From Falsirhodobacter sp051195255 (lineage in GTDB: Bacteria > Pseudomonadota > Alphaproteobacteria > Rhodobacterales > Rhodobacteraceae), in the NCBI RefSeq assembly GCF_051195255.1, contig NZ_JBNJLK010000007.1, positions 1 to 64,000 on the forward strand: 64,000 nt of DNA, given 5' to 3'. Numbering within the stretch: the first letter of the stretch is position 1; each line of letters begins with the position of its first letter. Positions 43,122-52,145 of the stretch are shown one piece after another. The notes under the pieces are model-generated. The model was not told the origin of the DNA, ran no database searches, and saw only the letters and a program-made list of their open reading frames with translations. Position numbers and translations under genes: made by a program.

Positions 43122-43897
43122 GCGGGGTCCTTCCAACCGATGCGGTACGAGATATCGGCCGCCGCGCGACGCAGGCGCGGGGCGAGGGCGGTCATGCGCT
43201 CCCTGTCCATCCAGGGTTCGGCCGCGGCGACGCTGAGGGCGCCGACAATGCCGCCGGAGGCGTCCCGTATGGGGGCGGCGACGCAATGGACGGCCAGTTC
43301 GTTCTCGGCCAGATCAAAGGCGACGCCCGCCTGCCGCGCGGTCCGCATGGCCGCGTGCCACGCCTCCCACGGCAAGGGCGCCCCACCGGCCGTGGGGGAG
43401 GAGCGGGCCAGATCGAACAATCGCCGCCACTCGCTCTCCTCCATGTCCAGCAACAAGGCCTTGCCCACCCCGGTCAGTGCCATGGGCATCCGCGCGCCGA
43501 CCCGCGACCGCAATTCGTATCCGCGCTGCCCGCTGATCTTGTCGAGGTAGAGGACCTCGTCCCCCTCGGGCTGGACCAGATGGACGGTGTCCCGAACCTC
43601 GGCGGCCAGCCGCTCCAGCACCTCCCGCGCAGCGGAGACGAGGGATATCTGCTCCCGCGCCTGAAATCCCAGCTGGATCAGCCGTGGTCCAAGCCGGTAG
43701 CTGTCGGCGTCATGGCGCAGGAAGCCTTCACGCACCAGCGCCGCCGTCAGCCTTTGGGTCGTGCTGCGGGTCAGGCCAGTGCGTTGGCCGATGGCGCCAA
43801 GGTCGGTCGCGCCCTCGGCCACAGCCTCGATCACACGCAGCCCGCGTTCCAGCGTCTGCACGCCGGAGGATATGTCTGTTCCCGCCTTCATGTGCAT
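43118..43897 (-). CDS. IclR-family transcriptional regulator of the dgo genes
   Basis: The 259-residue protein has the N-terminal IclR winged helix (LGAIGQRTGLTRSTTQRLTA) and effector domain (GYELRSRVGARMPMALTGVGK in parts, AAPIRDASGGIVGALSV). Two starts are close, ATG 43897 (MHMKAG) and ATG 43891; neither has a strong ribosome site. It is the first gene of the dgoK-dgoA operon and divergent from yghU. The 129-base gap is AT-rich near 43918-43960 but I see no clear operator. Confidence 0.85.
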   Translation of the reverse strand: MHMKAGTDISSGVQTLERGLRVIEAVAEGATDLGAIGQRTGLTRSTTQRLTAALVREGFLRHDADSYRLGPRLIQLGFQAREQISLVSAAREVLERLAAEVRDTVHLVQPEGDEVLYLDKISGQRGYELRSRVGARMPMALTGVGKALLLDMEESEWRRLFDLARSSPTAGGAPLPWEAWHAAMRTARQAGVAFDLAENELAVHCVAAPIRDASGGIVGALSVAAAEPWMDRERMTALAPRLRRAAADISYRIGWKDPA

Positions 43898-44026
43898 CAG
43901 GATAGCCAAGGAACCCGATGTGTCAATATGCAGGTGTATGACCCACAATGTAGGTATTGTCGGCGGGGTTGCGGAGGGGCGTCCGGATAGGCAAGTCTCT
44001 CCCTCACAGCGAGAAAGGTGATGAAC

Positions 44027-44848
44027 ATGAGCGATGCCTACCAGCCCCCCCGCATCTGGACCCCACCCGCCAATTCCCCCGGCCTGAACCGCGACACCGC
44101 CGGCCCCCGCACCGAGGTGGAACTGCCCATTGGTCAGCACCCGCTTCAGCTGTATTCCATGGCCACGCCCAACGGGGTGAAGGTGACGATCCTGCTGGAG
44201 GAGCTGCTGGCCGCCGGACATTCGGGCGCGGAATACGACGCGTGGCCGATCCGCATCGGGGAAGGGGAGCAGTTCGGCTCCGGCTTCGTGGGCATCAATC
44301 CCAATTCGAAGATCCCGGCCCTGCTGGACCGCAGCGGCACCGAACCGGTCAGGTTGTTCGAATCCGGGTCCATCCTGTTGTATCTGGCCGAGAAGTTCGG
44401 CGCCTTCCTTCCGGCGGCGCAGCGGACCGAGACGTTGAACTGGCTGTTCTGGCAGATGGGTTCCGCGCCCTTCCTGGGCGGCGGGTTCGGGCACTTCTAC
44501 GCCTACGCGCCCGAGAAGCTGGAATATCCGATCAACCGTTACGCGATGGAAACCCGTCGTCAGCTGGACGTCCTGAACCGCCAATTGGCGGATCGTCCCT
44601 TTGTGGCCGGTCAGGAATATTCCATCGCCGACATGGCGATCTGGCCGTGGTATGGCGCGCTGATGCGGGGCGACCTGTACGGTTCGGCCGCCGAGTTCCT
44701 GTCGGTGCAGGAATATTCCCATGTTCGCCGCTGGTCGGATGACATTGCGGCCCGTCCGGCTGTGCAACGCGGCCGCCGCGTGAACAAGTTCTGGGGCGAT
44801 GAGGCGGAACAGGTGCCCGAACGGCATTCGGCCGCGGATCTGGACTGA
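44027..44848 (+). CDS. yghU: Glutathione-dependent disulphide-bond oxidoreductase (Nu-class GST)
   Basis: The 273-residue protein follows E. coli YghU almost throughout: HPLQLYSMATPNGVKVTI, LLEELLAAG, GFVGINPNSKIPAL, FESGSILLYLAEKFG, NWLFWQMGSAPFLGGGFGHF and IADMAIWPWYG. YghU uses two glutathione molecules to reduce disulphides and organic hydroperoxides. AAAGG at 44014-44018 favours ATG 44027 (MSDAYQPP) over the ATG at 44021. Confidence 0.93.
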   Translation: MSDAYQPPRIWTPPANSPGLNRDTAGPRTEVELPIGQHPLQLYSMATPNGVKVTILLEELLAAGHSGAEYDAWPIRIGEGEQFGSGFVGINPNSKIPALLDRSGTEPVRLFESGSILLYLAEKFGAFLPAAQRTETLNWLFWQMGSAPFLGGGFGHFYAYAPEKLEYPINRYAMETRRQLDVLNRQLADRPFVAGQEYSIADMAIWPWYGALMRGDLYGSAAEFLSVQEYSHVRRWSDDIAARPAVQRGRRVNKFWGDEAEQVPERHSAADLD

Positions 44849-44866
44849 CCTTTCGGCGGGCCGCGC

Positions 44867-45442
44867 CTATTCAGGCGTGGCCACCACGGCGGCGCGGTCC
44901 CCGGCAAACCAGATCTGGCCATATTCGATGGCCAGCCCGCCGATGTCGATATTGGTGAAGGCGGAACAAAGAACCGGCCCGCCTTCTTCGACACCAAGAT
45001 GAAGAACATGGACGGCGGTGGCCCGCACCGCCGTGACACGCGTTTCCCCGCGGAAGCGCTCGATCCCGTGGTGACGCAGCGCCTTGTCCAGAGGAACACC
45101 TTCCGCCATCAGGGCGGGCAGGTCGGGAAACAGGTCGGCGGGGCATACGGACTGGCACAGGGCCACCGGCACCCCTTTCATCACGTTTAGCCCGTCGATC
45201 ACATGCACGGCGGTCTGGGGCCGCAGGCCCAGGGCGCTCGCCTCGGCCGGGCTCGCCGGACGCGTGTCGATCGACAGCACCGTCATGTCCGGCCGCTTGT
45301 CCAACGGATACAGCAGCAGACGGTCCGAGGCCGAACCGGCCACGGTGTCGGACCGCTTCTCAACCGACAGGACATGAAGGGTCGGGCGTTGGTGTTCCGA
45401 CGCCTTGGTGTCGCTGTGGGGCCAGAGGACGGTGCGCCTCAT
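44867..45442 (-). CDS. PhnF-like UTRA ligand-binding domain without a DNA-binding domain
   Basis: The 191-residue product matches only the C-terminal UTRA domain of PhnF, the GntR-type regulator of phosphonate genes: MTVLSIDTRPASPAEASALG, VHVIDGLNVMKGVPVALCQS and the C-terminal IEYGQIWFAGDR. The winged helix that should precede it is missing. The first 45 residues (MRRTVLWPHSDTKASEHQR onwards) look unrelated and no HTH is found in other frames upstream. It is therefore a truncated gene, possibly not functional. A phosphonate-associated DUF1045 gene lies just upstream on the same strand. Confidence 0.6.
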   Translation of the reverse strand: MRRTVLWPHSDTKASEHQRPTLHVLSVEKRSDTVAGSASDRLLLYPLDKRPDMTVLSIDTRPASPAEASALGLRPQTAVHVIDGLNVMKGVPVALCQSVCPADLFPDLPALMAEGVPLDKALRHHGIERFRGETRVTAVRATAVHVLHLGVEEGGPVLCSAFTNIDIGGLAIEYGQIWFAGDRAAVVATPE

Positions 45443-45490
45443 CTTGTGAACCTGATGTGAAGGGAAAGAATTGTGTGAAGTCGTGATTAA

Positions 45491-45529
45491 AACTGTATGA
45501 AGAAGAAGCTTCCTCTGCAAGCTACAGTT
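45491..45529. other. Inverted repeat in the AT-rich gap between DUF1045 and the UTRA gene
   Basis: AACTGTA (45491-45497) and TACAGTT (45523-45529) are perfect inverted repeats around 25 bases that include the palindrome GAAGCTTC. The whole gap 45443-45538 is markedly AT-richer than its surroundings. It could be a terminator for DUF1045, an operator, or a scar left when the regulator lost its HTH. Confidence 0.35.
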
Positions 45530-45538
45530 GATCCCCCG

Positions 45539-46174
45539 TCAGATCGGATAACGGCGCAGCAGATGGAACATGCCGTCCTGATCCTCTTTCACAAGGCAGA
45601 TGGAGTCGATCCCGAATTCCGACGGAAGCACCGGCTGAACCATGGGCTCCACCGCTTCGGGGGCCAGATCGCAGGAACCGGTCAACGTCATGTGGAAACG
45701 AAATTCCTCCATCACGAAGGGATAGCCCCAGCGGTCCAGCAGCGCGCGCTGGTTCGGGGTCAGGCGATCGGGTTTGCGGCGGGCAATGTCGGCCTCGGTC
45801 AGCGGCCTGCGGAACGGCTCCAGAAAGCTGACGATCAGGGACGCCATGTCGTTCAGGGCCGTCTGGTCGCCTTGCGGCACCAGCGCAAGGAAGGATCCGA
45901 GGCGTTCCAGCTTCAGGCTGCCCGGCCAGACGGGGCGAAGCCGGCGGGCCAGATCGGCCACCGCCACGTCCAGATCCTTTTCCGGGCCCAGCAGATGGAA
46001 AGGCGCCTTCAGGGTCGCGTGCAGGCCATATTTCCGCGGCTCTGCCACAAGGGCATCAACGGAAAGCGGGTGGGACAGGCGGACACCCGCCTCCGGATCC
46101 CAACCCAGCCATTCCGCGCCGAAGCGGGCCAGGGGACCCGGCGGGGGCATGTAGTATATGGCATAGCGAGTCAT
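45539..46174 (-). CDS. DUF1045 phosphonate-operon-associated protein (2H phosphoesterase-like)
   Basis: The 211-residue protein belongs to the DUF1045/phn operon protein family (TIGR03223), a branch of the 2H (2'-5' RNA ligase-like) phosphoesterases. The two H-x-T motifs of the superfamily are seen as LHATLKAPF near residue 51 and FHMTLTG near 165. Homologues usually lie in C-P lyase (phnG-N) operons and are thought to process ribose-phosphonate intermediates. No other phn gene is present here, so it looks like an orphan. The 148 bases upstream (46175-46322) hold nothing I recognise. Confidence 0.8.
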   Translation of the reverse strand: MTRYAIYYMPPPGPLARFGAEWLGWDPEAGVRLSHPLSVDALVAEPRKYGLHATLKAPFHLLGPEKDLDVAVADLARRLRPVWPGSLKLERLGSFLALVPQGDQTALNDMASLIVSFLEPFRRPLTEADIARRKPDRLTPNQRALLDRWGYPFVMEEFRFHMTLTGSCDLAPEAVEPMVQPVLPSEFGIDSICLVKEDQDGMFHLLRRYPI

Positions 46175-46322
46175 GGCACGATCTTTGCTTGGGCTGTTTC
46201 TTCACAAAGCACGGGCGCGCGGACGGTTCCATGCGCCGCGCGGTCGCAGCTTTTCCCGAGACGAATGACACGGACGAACGCCGAGGGACGCGCCGCCATC
46301 CGGACGTCAACAGCCTGCGGGA

Positions 46323-47252
46323 TCATCCCTTCAACTCGGATAGAAGCAACGCCTTCAGCCGAACGGCCAACGAGGACAGCGTCCGGTTCCGCATCTCGAT
46401 CAGGTAATAGGGCGGCACGATCACGGGCTCGGCCAGGTCGAGGCTGGCGAAGCCCGCCCCCTGCGGCGCGGCGAACAGGGTCACCACCTCTTGCGCCAGT
46501 GGCGCGATGGCGTTGGACTCCGCCAGCAGCGCCATCATCAGCAGCACGGAACTGGTGGTGATGATGTTGGCGGGCGGCAGGGCCCCGCGCAGGGCCATCG
46601 CCTCTTCCACCGCCTGGCGAATGGGGGCCGGATGTTCCTGGATGATCCATTCGTGCCGCGTCAGCGAGGTAAGGGGAATGTCACGCAGGGTTGCGAGCGG
46701 ATGATCCCGGCGGGTCAGGAAGCTTACCGTCTCGGTCCCTGCCGGATGAAGGACGAAGTCGCGGCGGGGCAGGTCGGTCGGCAGGCGCGCGATCACGAAA
46801 TCGAAATCCCCGCTCATCAGCCCGCGCATCAGGGCGGCGGAAGGCGCCACCTCCACCGCGATCTTGGCGTCGGGAGCGAGGCCCCGCAGCTGCCAGATGG
46901 CGGGCACGAGATACCCCACCGCCGGCCCGGTGACGGATCCCACGCGCACGTTGCCGCTGCGCCCCAGATGCAACTGCTCCACCTCGGAGGATAGGTCGTG
47001 CATCTCCACCGTCATTGCATGGGCATGCCGGGCCAAGATGCGGCCCATTGGCGTCAAGGTCATGCCCTTGGAGGTCCGCTCGAACAGGGGCGCGCCCACG
47101 ATCTTCTCGATCTCCGACAACATGCGCGAGGCCGCGGGCTGCGTCAGCGCCAGGATGGAGGCCGCGCGTTGCAGTTGACCATGCTCGGCAATGGCGGCGG
47201 CCAGTCGCAGCTGCTTCAATGTCAGGTTGAAAATGTTCGGCTTCATTTGCAT
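46323..47252 (-). CDS. LysR-family regulator divergent from chvE (GbpR-like)
   Basis: The 309-residue protein has the LysR winged helix (LTLKQLRLAAAIAEHGQLQR, then ALTQPAASRMLSEIE) and the sensor domain. Its position, divergent from chvE-gguA-gguB, is the same as gbpR in Agrobacterium, which activates chvE in response to galactose, fucose or arabinose. Two ATGs are possible, 47252 and 47246 (MKPNIF); the first lies inside the proposed operator, so the second may be used. Confidence 0.87.
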   Translation of the reverse strand: MQMKPNIFNLTLKQLRLAAAIAEHGQLQRAASILALTQPAASRMLSEIEKIVGAPLFERTSKGMTLTPMGRILARHAHAMTVEMHDLSSEVEQLHLGRSGNVRVGSVTGPAVGYLVPAIWQLRGLAPDAKIAVEVAPSAALMRGLMSGDFDFVIARLPTDLPRRDFVLHPAGTETVSFLTRRDHPLATLRDIPLTSLTRHEWIIQEHPAPIRQAVEEAMALRGALPPANIITTSSVLLMMALLAESNAIAPLAQEVVTLFAAPQGAGFASLDLAEPVIVPPYYLIEMRNRTLSSLAVRLKALLLSELKG

Positions 47253-47268
47253 ACCAAAATCGATATGC
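47249..47268. promoter_or_regulatory. Candidate LysR operator between the regulator and chvE
   Basis: GCATA (47249-47253), ten bases, TATGC (47264-47268) is a perfect interrupted palindrome with an internal T..A axis like LysR sites. The same half sites recur at 47296-47300 (TATGC) and 47321-47325 (GCATA) nearer to chvE. The latter pair would suit an activation site. Confidence 0.4.
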
Positions 47269-47363
47269 AGATCGCCGTCAATGTAATTTGATTGCTATGC
47301 GCGATTTGGACAGTGTGCACGCATAAACCCGGTTGTGGAGGATCGGGTGTTTGGAGGTTATTC

Positions 47364-48428
47364 ATGAAACGGAAGTTGTTCGCGGCCGTTGCCGCGATGA
47401 GCGTCTCGCTGTTCGCGCTGGAAGCCGCGGCTCAGGACAAGGGCCTTGTCGGCATCGCCATGCCCACGAAATCCTCGGCCCGCTGGATCGACGATGGCAA
47501 CAACATGGTCAAGGCGTTGCAAGAAGCCGGCTACGAGACGGACCTGCAATACGCTGAAGATGACATCCCCAACCAGCTGTCCCAGATCGAGAACATGATC
47601 GTGAAGGGCGCTGACGTTCTCGTCATCGCCTCGATCGATGGCACGACGCTGTCGAACGCGCTGGAAAACGCCGCCGCCGCCGAAATCCCGGTCATCGCCT
47701 ATGACCGCCTGATCAACGGCACGGAAAACGTCAGCTATTACGCCACCTTCGACAACTTCCAAGTGGGCGTCCTGCAGGCCACCAGCCTCGTGAACGGCCT
47801 GAAAGAGCGTTTCCCGGACGTGAAGCCGTGGAACATCGAATTGTTCGGCGGCAGCCCGGACGACAACAACGCCTTCTTCTTCTACAACGGCGCGATGTCG
47901 ATCCTGCAGCCGCTGATCGACGACGGTTCGATCGTGGTCGGTTCGGGCCAGATGGGCATGGAAACCGTCGGCACGCTCCGCTGGGATCCGGCGGTCGCGC
48001 AGTCGCGCATGGACAACATCCTGTCGGCCGCCTATTCGGACAAGCAGGTCCATGGGGTGCTGTCGCCTTATGACGGGCTGTCGATCGGGATCCTGTCGTC
48101 GCTGAAAGGCGTGGGCTACGGTTCGGGCGACATGAAGATGCCGATCGTGACGGGTCAGGACGCCGAAGTGCAGTCCACCAAGTCCATTCTGGCCGGCGAG
48201 CAGTACTCCTCGATCTTCAAGGACACCCGTGAACTGGCCCGCGTGACCGTGGGCATGGTCGACGCCGTCCTGTCGGGTTCGGAGCCGGAGATCAACGACA
48301 CCGAAACCTACAACAACGGCGTGAAGGTCGTCCCCTCCTATCTGCTGGAGCCGGTCGCCGTGGACAAGTCCAACATCGAGAGCGTCCTGATCGAGTCCGG
48401 TTACTACACCGAAGACCAGATCAAGTGA
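47364..48428 (+). CDS. chvE: ChvE-type periplasmic multiple-sugar-binding protein
   Basis: The 354-residue precursor has a Sec signal (MKRKLFAAVAAMSVSLFALEAAA) and a family 4/periplasmic-binding-protein-like II-type sugar fold: GIAMPTKSSARWIDDGN, GADVLVIASIDGTTLS, PVIAYDRLI and ELFGGSPDDNNAFFFY match Agrobacterium ChvE and Azospirillum SbpA. ChvE binds galactose, arabinose, glucose and related aldoses; in Agrobacterium it also talks to VirA. GGAGG lies 7 bases before ATG 47364. It is highly expressed in relatives, consistent with the stabilising hairpin that follows. Confidence 0.93.
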   Translation: MKRKLFAAVAAMSVSLFALEAAAQDKGLVGIAMPTKSSARWIDDGNNMVKALQEAGYETDLQYAEDDIPNQLSQIENMIVKGADVLVIASIDGTTLSNALENAAAAEIPVIAYDRLINGTENVSYYATFDNFQVGVLQATSLVNGLKERFPDVKPWNIELFGGSPDDNNAFFFYNGAMSILQPLIDDGSIVVGSGQMGMETVGTLRWDPAVAQSRMDNILSAAYSDKQVHGVLSPYDGLSIGILSSLKGVGYGSGDMKMPIVTGQDAEVQSTKSILAGEQYSSIFKDTRELARVTVGMVDAVLSGSEPEINDTETYNNGVKVVPSYLLEPVAVDKSNIESVLIESGYYTEDQIK

Positions 48429-48436
48429 TGCCGGCG

Positions 48437-48459
48437 GCCCCGCCCCTGGCGGGCGGGGC
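48437..48459 (+). promoter_or_regulatory. Perfect 9-bp GC hairpin between chvE and gguA
   Basis: GCCCCGCCC (48437-48445) and GGGCGGGGC (48451-48459) pair around a five-base loop, 8 bases after the chvE stop and 18 before the gguA ATG. Such hairpins partly terminate transcription or protect the upstream mRNA from 3' exonucleases, allowing the binding protein to exceed the membrane components. Confidence 0.65.
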
Positions 48460-48477
48460 ACCCTTCGGGAGACAGCT

Positions 48478-50016
48478 ATGACAGCCATCATGGAAATGCG
48501 GGGGATCACCAAGACGTTCCCCGGCGTGAAGGCGCTTGACGACGTGAACCTCGTCGTTCAGCCGGGAGAGATCCACGCGATCTGCGGCGAGAACGGTGCG
48601 GGCAAATCCACCCTGATGAAGGTGCTGAGCGGGGTCTATCCCCACGGAAGCTATGACGGCGAGATCCTGTTCGAGGGTCAGCCCATGGCGTTTCGCGGCA
48701 TTCAGGACAGTGAAGACAAGGGCATCATCATCATCCACCAGGAGCTGGCGCTTGTCCCGTTCCTGTCGATCGCGGAAAACATCTTCCTCGGCAACGAGGT
48801 GGCGAAGAACGGTCACATCGACTGGCCCGAAACCTACAAGCGGACGGCCGACGTGCTGGCCAAGGTGGGCCTGAGGGAGCCTGCCAACATCCCGGTGGGC
48901 AAGCTGGGCGTGGGCAAGCAGCAGCTGGTGGAGATCGCGAAGGCCCTGTCCAAGCGTGTGAAGCTGCTGATCCTGGACGAGCCGACCGCCAGCCTTCAGG
49001 AAAACGACAGCGAAACGCTGCTGAACCTGATGCTGGAATTCAAGGCCCAGGGCATCACCTCCATCATCATTTCGCATAAGCTGAACGAGATCCGGCGGGT
49101 GGCCGACACCGTGACGGTCGTGCGGGACGGCCGCACCGTGTCGACAATGAGCGCGCCGTTCAGCGAGGAGCAGATCATCCGCCAGATGGTCGGCCGTGAC
49201 ATGAACAGCCGCTTCCCCGACCGCGTGCCGAACATCGGTAAGCTGCTGATGGAAGTGGACAACTGGTCCATCCGCCATCCCGAACATGCCGAACGCATGG
49301 TCGTGCGGGACGTGTCCTTCAGGGTCCACGCGGGCGAGATCGTGGGAATCGCCGGCCTGATGGGCGCCGGCCGCACGGAAGTCGCGATGAGCGTGTTCGG
49401 CCAGAGCTACGGCATCAAGACTGCAGGCACAGTGAAGATGGACGGGGTCGAGGTTGATACGTCGAACGTTCGCCGCGCCGTGGCCGCAGGCCTTGCCTAC
49501 GTGACGGAGGACCGGAAGGGCCTGGGGTTGATCCTGGACGATCCGATCATCCGCAACACCACCCTGTCGGCGCTTCCCAAGGTGTCAAGGAACGGAGTTC
49601 TGGACACGGGGGCCGAACGTCAGGTCGCCGAGGATTACCGCAAGGCCATGGCCATCCGCACGCCGGGCGTGTTCCAGAAGGTGATGAACCTGTCGGGCGG
49701 AAACCAGCAGAAGGTGGTTCTGTCCAAGTGGCTGTTCACCGATCCGAAGGTGCTGATCCTTGATGAACCCACGCGCGGTATCGATGTCGGCGCGAAGTTC
49801 GAGATCTACACCATTATCAACGATTTGGCCGCGCAAGGCCGGGGCGTCGTCGTCATCTCCTCCGAGATGCCGGAGCTTCTGGGCCTGTGCGACCGCATTT
49901 ATGTCATGAACGAAGGGGCGTTCGTCGGCGAACTTGCACGCGAGGACGCGTCGCAGGAACGCATCATGTCGATGATCGTCAAGGGGAAGGAAGAACATCA
50001 TGGCCGCGTCGCCTGA
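48478..50016 (+). CDS. gguA: Sugar ABC transporter ATP-binding protein, two ATPase domains
   Basis: The 512-residue protein is a tandem ATPase of the RbsA/MglA class. The first domain has Walker A GENGAGKSTLMK and LSKRVKLLILDEPTAS; the second has a degenerate loop GLMGAGRTEVAMS and an intact signature LSGGNQQKVVLSKW. It pairs with GguB and ChvE to import multiple sugars. Its last 17 bases overlap gguB. Confidence 0.92.
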   Translation: MTAIMEMRGITKTFPGVKALDDVNLVVQPGEIHAICGENGAGKSTLMKVLSGVYPHGSYDGEILFEGQPMAFRGIQDSEDKGIIIIHQELALVPFLSIAENIFLGNEVAKNGHIDWPETYKRTADVLAKVGLREPANIPVGKLGVGKQQLVEIAKALSKRVKLLILDEPTASLQENDSETLLNLMLEFKAQGITSIIISHKLNEIRRVADTVTVVRDGRTVSTMSAPFSEEQIIRQMVGRDMNSRFPDRVPNIGKLLMEVDNWSIRHPEHAERMVVRDVSFRVHAGEIVGIAGLMGAGRTEVAMSVFGQSYGIKTAGTVKMDGVEVDTSNVRRAVAAGLAYVTEDRKGLGLILDDPIIRNTTLSALPKVSRNGVLDTGAERQVAEDYRKAMAIRTPGVFQKVMNLSGGNQQKVVLSKWLFTDPKVLILDEPTRGIDVGAKFEIYTIINDLAAQGRGVVVISSEMPELLGLCDRIYVMNEGAFVGELAREDASQERIMSMIVKGKEEHHGRVA

Positions 50017-51181
50017 AGCGCCCGGGCTGGGCAGCTATTTCCGCAACAACCTGCGCGAATACGGAATTCTCGTCGCGCTGGTCGTGATCATGGGGTATTT
50101 CCAGTTCGCCACCGGCGGCGTGCTGATGCGCCCCGTCAACCTGACCAACCTGTTCCTGCAGAACAGCTACATCATCATCATGGCGCTTGGCATGCTGCTG
50201 GTGATCGTGTCGGGGCATATCGACCTGTCGGTCGGCTCCGTCGCGGGCTTCGTGGGAGGGCTTGCGGCCGTGATGCTGGTGCACTGGCACTGGCCCGTGG
50301 CCCTTGTGATCCCAGTCTGCCTGATGGCCGGTGCGGCGATCGGGGCAGCGCAGGGCTATTGGGTTGCCTACTGGAAGATCCCCTCCTTCATCGTGACGCT
50401 GGCCGGGATGCTGGTCTTCCGCGGTCTGGCCCTGTGGTGGCTGGAAGGCGCGTCGGTCGGTCCGTTCCCGCGCAGCTTCCAGGCGCTGTCCACGGGCTTC
50501 GTGCCGGACCTGTTCGGCGAAGGCAAACCGAACGTCACCGCGCTGGTGCTGGGCTGCCTTGCGGCCGCGACGCTGGTGTTCCTGTCGGTCCGCGCCCGCA
50601 ACCGCCAGAAGAAATACGGGATCGAGGATGAGCCTTTCGTCATCTTTGCCGCAAAGAACGCGATGATTGCCCTGGCGCTGGTCTTCATCTCGTACCTGCT
50701 GGCCACCTACCGCGGCTTGCCAAACGTGCTGATCACGATGGCGGTGCTGATCTCGGCCTACACCTTCCTGACGCAGTCCACGACGCTGGGACGCCGCATC
50801 TATGCCATCGGCGGCAACGAAAAGGCGGCCAAGCTGTCGGGCATCAACACTGAACGCCTGACCTTCCTGACCTTTGCCAACATGGGCATGCTGGCGGCGC
50901 TGGCGGGACTGGTCTTCGCGGCACGCCTGAACACCGCCACGCCGAAAGCCGGCGTCGGGTTCGAGCTGGACGTGGTCGCGGCGGTCTTCATCGGCGGCGC
51001 GTCGATGTCGGGTGGTGCGGGCAAGATTGTCGGCGCGGTGATCGGCGCCTTCATCATGGGCGTGATGAACAACGGCATGTCGATCATGGGCATCGGCATC
51101 GACTATCAGCAGGTCATCAAGGGCCTGGTGCTGCTGGCGGCCGTGATCTTCGACGTCTACAACAAGAACCGGCAGGGGTAA
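50000..51181 (+). CDS. gguB: Sugar ABC transporter permease
   Basis: The 393-residue inner-membrane protein of the BPD_transp_2 (RbsC/XylH) family has about ten hydrophobic segments. Hallmarks are VIVSGHIDLSVGSVAGF near residue 70, KIPSFIVTLAGMLVFRGLA in parts, and GRRIYAIGGNEKAAKLSGI. Its size and context match GguB/XylH-like permeases. Its ATG at 50000 lies inside gguA with GGAAGGA in front. Confidence 0.91.
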   Translation: MAASPEAPGLGSYFRNNLREYGILVALVVIMGYFQFATGGVLMRPVNLTNLFLQNSYIIIMALGMLLVIVSGHIDLSVGSVAGFVGGLAAVMLVHWHWPVALVIPVCLMAGAAIGAAQGYWVAYWKIPSFIVTLAGMLVFRGLALWWLEGASVGPFPRSFQALSTGFVPDLFGEGKPNVTALVLGCLAAATLVFLSVRARNRQKKYGIEDEPFVIFAAKNAMIALALVFISYLLATYRGLPNVLITMAVLISAYTFLTQSTTLGRRIYAIGGNEKAAKLSGINTERLTFLTFANMGMLAALAGLVFAARLNTATPKAGVGFELDVVAAVFIGGASMSGGAGKIVGAVIGAFIMGVMNNGMSIMGIGIDYQQVIKGLVLLAAVIFDVYNKNRQG

Positions 51182-51185
51182 GGCC

Positions 51186-52145
51186 ATGCATCTGAGCCAA
51201 CTGAAGTCCGGCGGTGTCGTCGTCCGCGTCGACACCACCACCCGGCTGATCCCCGGCGTGACGATCTTCGATCTGGCCAGCGAGGCCATCCGCGCGCAAC
51301 GCTCGTTGCTTTCGGTCATCCCCAAGGGGGGGGAGGAGGTGGATCTTCCCGCCCTGGCCGCGCAAGGCAAGCTGGACGTGCCGCTGCGCCATCCCGAACC
51401 CGCCCGCATGTTCCTGACCGGGACTGGCCTGACCCATACCGGGTCGGCCAGCGCCCGCGACGCGATGCACGCGACTGAAGGCCTGTCGGACAGCATGAAG
51501 ATGTTCCGCATGGGTCTGGAAGGCGGCAAGCCCGCCCAAGGCGTCGGCGTGCAGCCGGAATGGTTCTACAAGGGCACGGGTGTGCAGGCCGTGGCCCCCG
51601 GCGATCCCCTGACCTCCCCCGCCTTCGCGCTGGACGGGGGGGAGGAGCCGGAGATCGCGGGCTTCTACATCATCGGGCCGGGCGGCGTGCCGCATCGCGT
51701 GGGCTTCAGCCTTGCCAACGAATTCTCGGACCACGTGACGGAACGGATCAACTACCTGTTCCTGGCCCATTCAAAGCTGCGCCCCGCGTCCTTCGGGCCG
51801 GAGCTGCTGGTGGGGGATCTTCCGCCGGACATTCGCGGCACTTCACGCATCCTGCGCAACGGCGCCCCGATCTTCCAGGCGGAGTTTCTTTCGGGTGAGG
51901 CAAACATGAGCCATTCGATCGCCAACCTCGAACACCACCACTTCAAATACGCCACCTTCTGCCAGCCGGGCGATCTGCACGTCCACATGTTCGGCACGGC
52001 GACACTGTCCTTCGCGCAGGGTGTCCAGACTGAACCGGGCGACGTGTTCGAAATCTCGGCCCCGGAATTCGGGCTGCCCCTGTCGAACCCCCTTGCAGCG
52101 GGAAGGGAGGACGCGACGCGGCCCGTCGCCGTGTCGGTGCTGTGA
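51186..52145 (+). CDS. gguC: GguC/AraD1 family protein (FAH-fold sugar-acid dehydratase candidate)
   Basis: The 319-residue protein is of the fumarylacetoacetate hydrolase fold and the GguC/AraD1 family, found beside chvE-gguAB. Motifs: MFLTGTGLTHTGSASARDAMH in parts, WFYKGTG, SPAFALDGGEEPEIAGFYI in parts, FSLANEFSDHV and the metal-site AEFLSGEANMSHSI. Comparative genomics assigns AraD1 as 2-keto-3-deoxy-L-arabonate dehydratase. That role fits here because the next genes encode an aldose dehydrogenase and an L-arabonate dehydratase. The dehydratase activity is inferred, not shown. Confidence 0.85.
   Translation: MHLSQLKSGGVVVRVDTTTRLIPGVTIFDLASEAIRAQRSLLSVIPKGGEEVDLPALAAQGKLDVPLRHPEPARMFLTGTGLTHTGSASARDAMHATEGLSDSMKMFRMGLEGGKPAQGVGVQPEWFYKGTGVQAVAPGDPLTSPAFALDGGEEPEIAGFYIIGPGGVPHRVGFSLANEFSDHVTERINYLFLAHSKLRPASFGPELLVGDLPPDIRGTSRILRNGAPIFQAEFLSGEANMSHSIANLEHHHFKYATFCQPGDLHVHMFGTATLSFAQGVQTEPGDVFEISAPEFGLPLSNPLAAGREDATRPVAVSVL

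Noticed and set aside
44867..45520. Longer start for the UTRA gene at 45520 to recover a DNA-binding domain
   Set aside because: The extra 26 residues (MQRKLLLHTVLITTSHNSFP and on) show no winged helix and come from the AT-rich intergenic patch.
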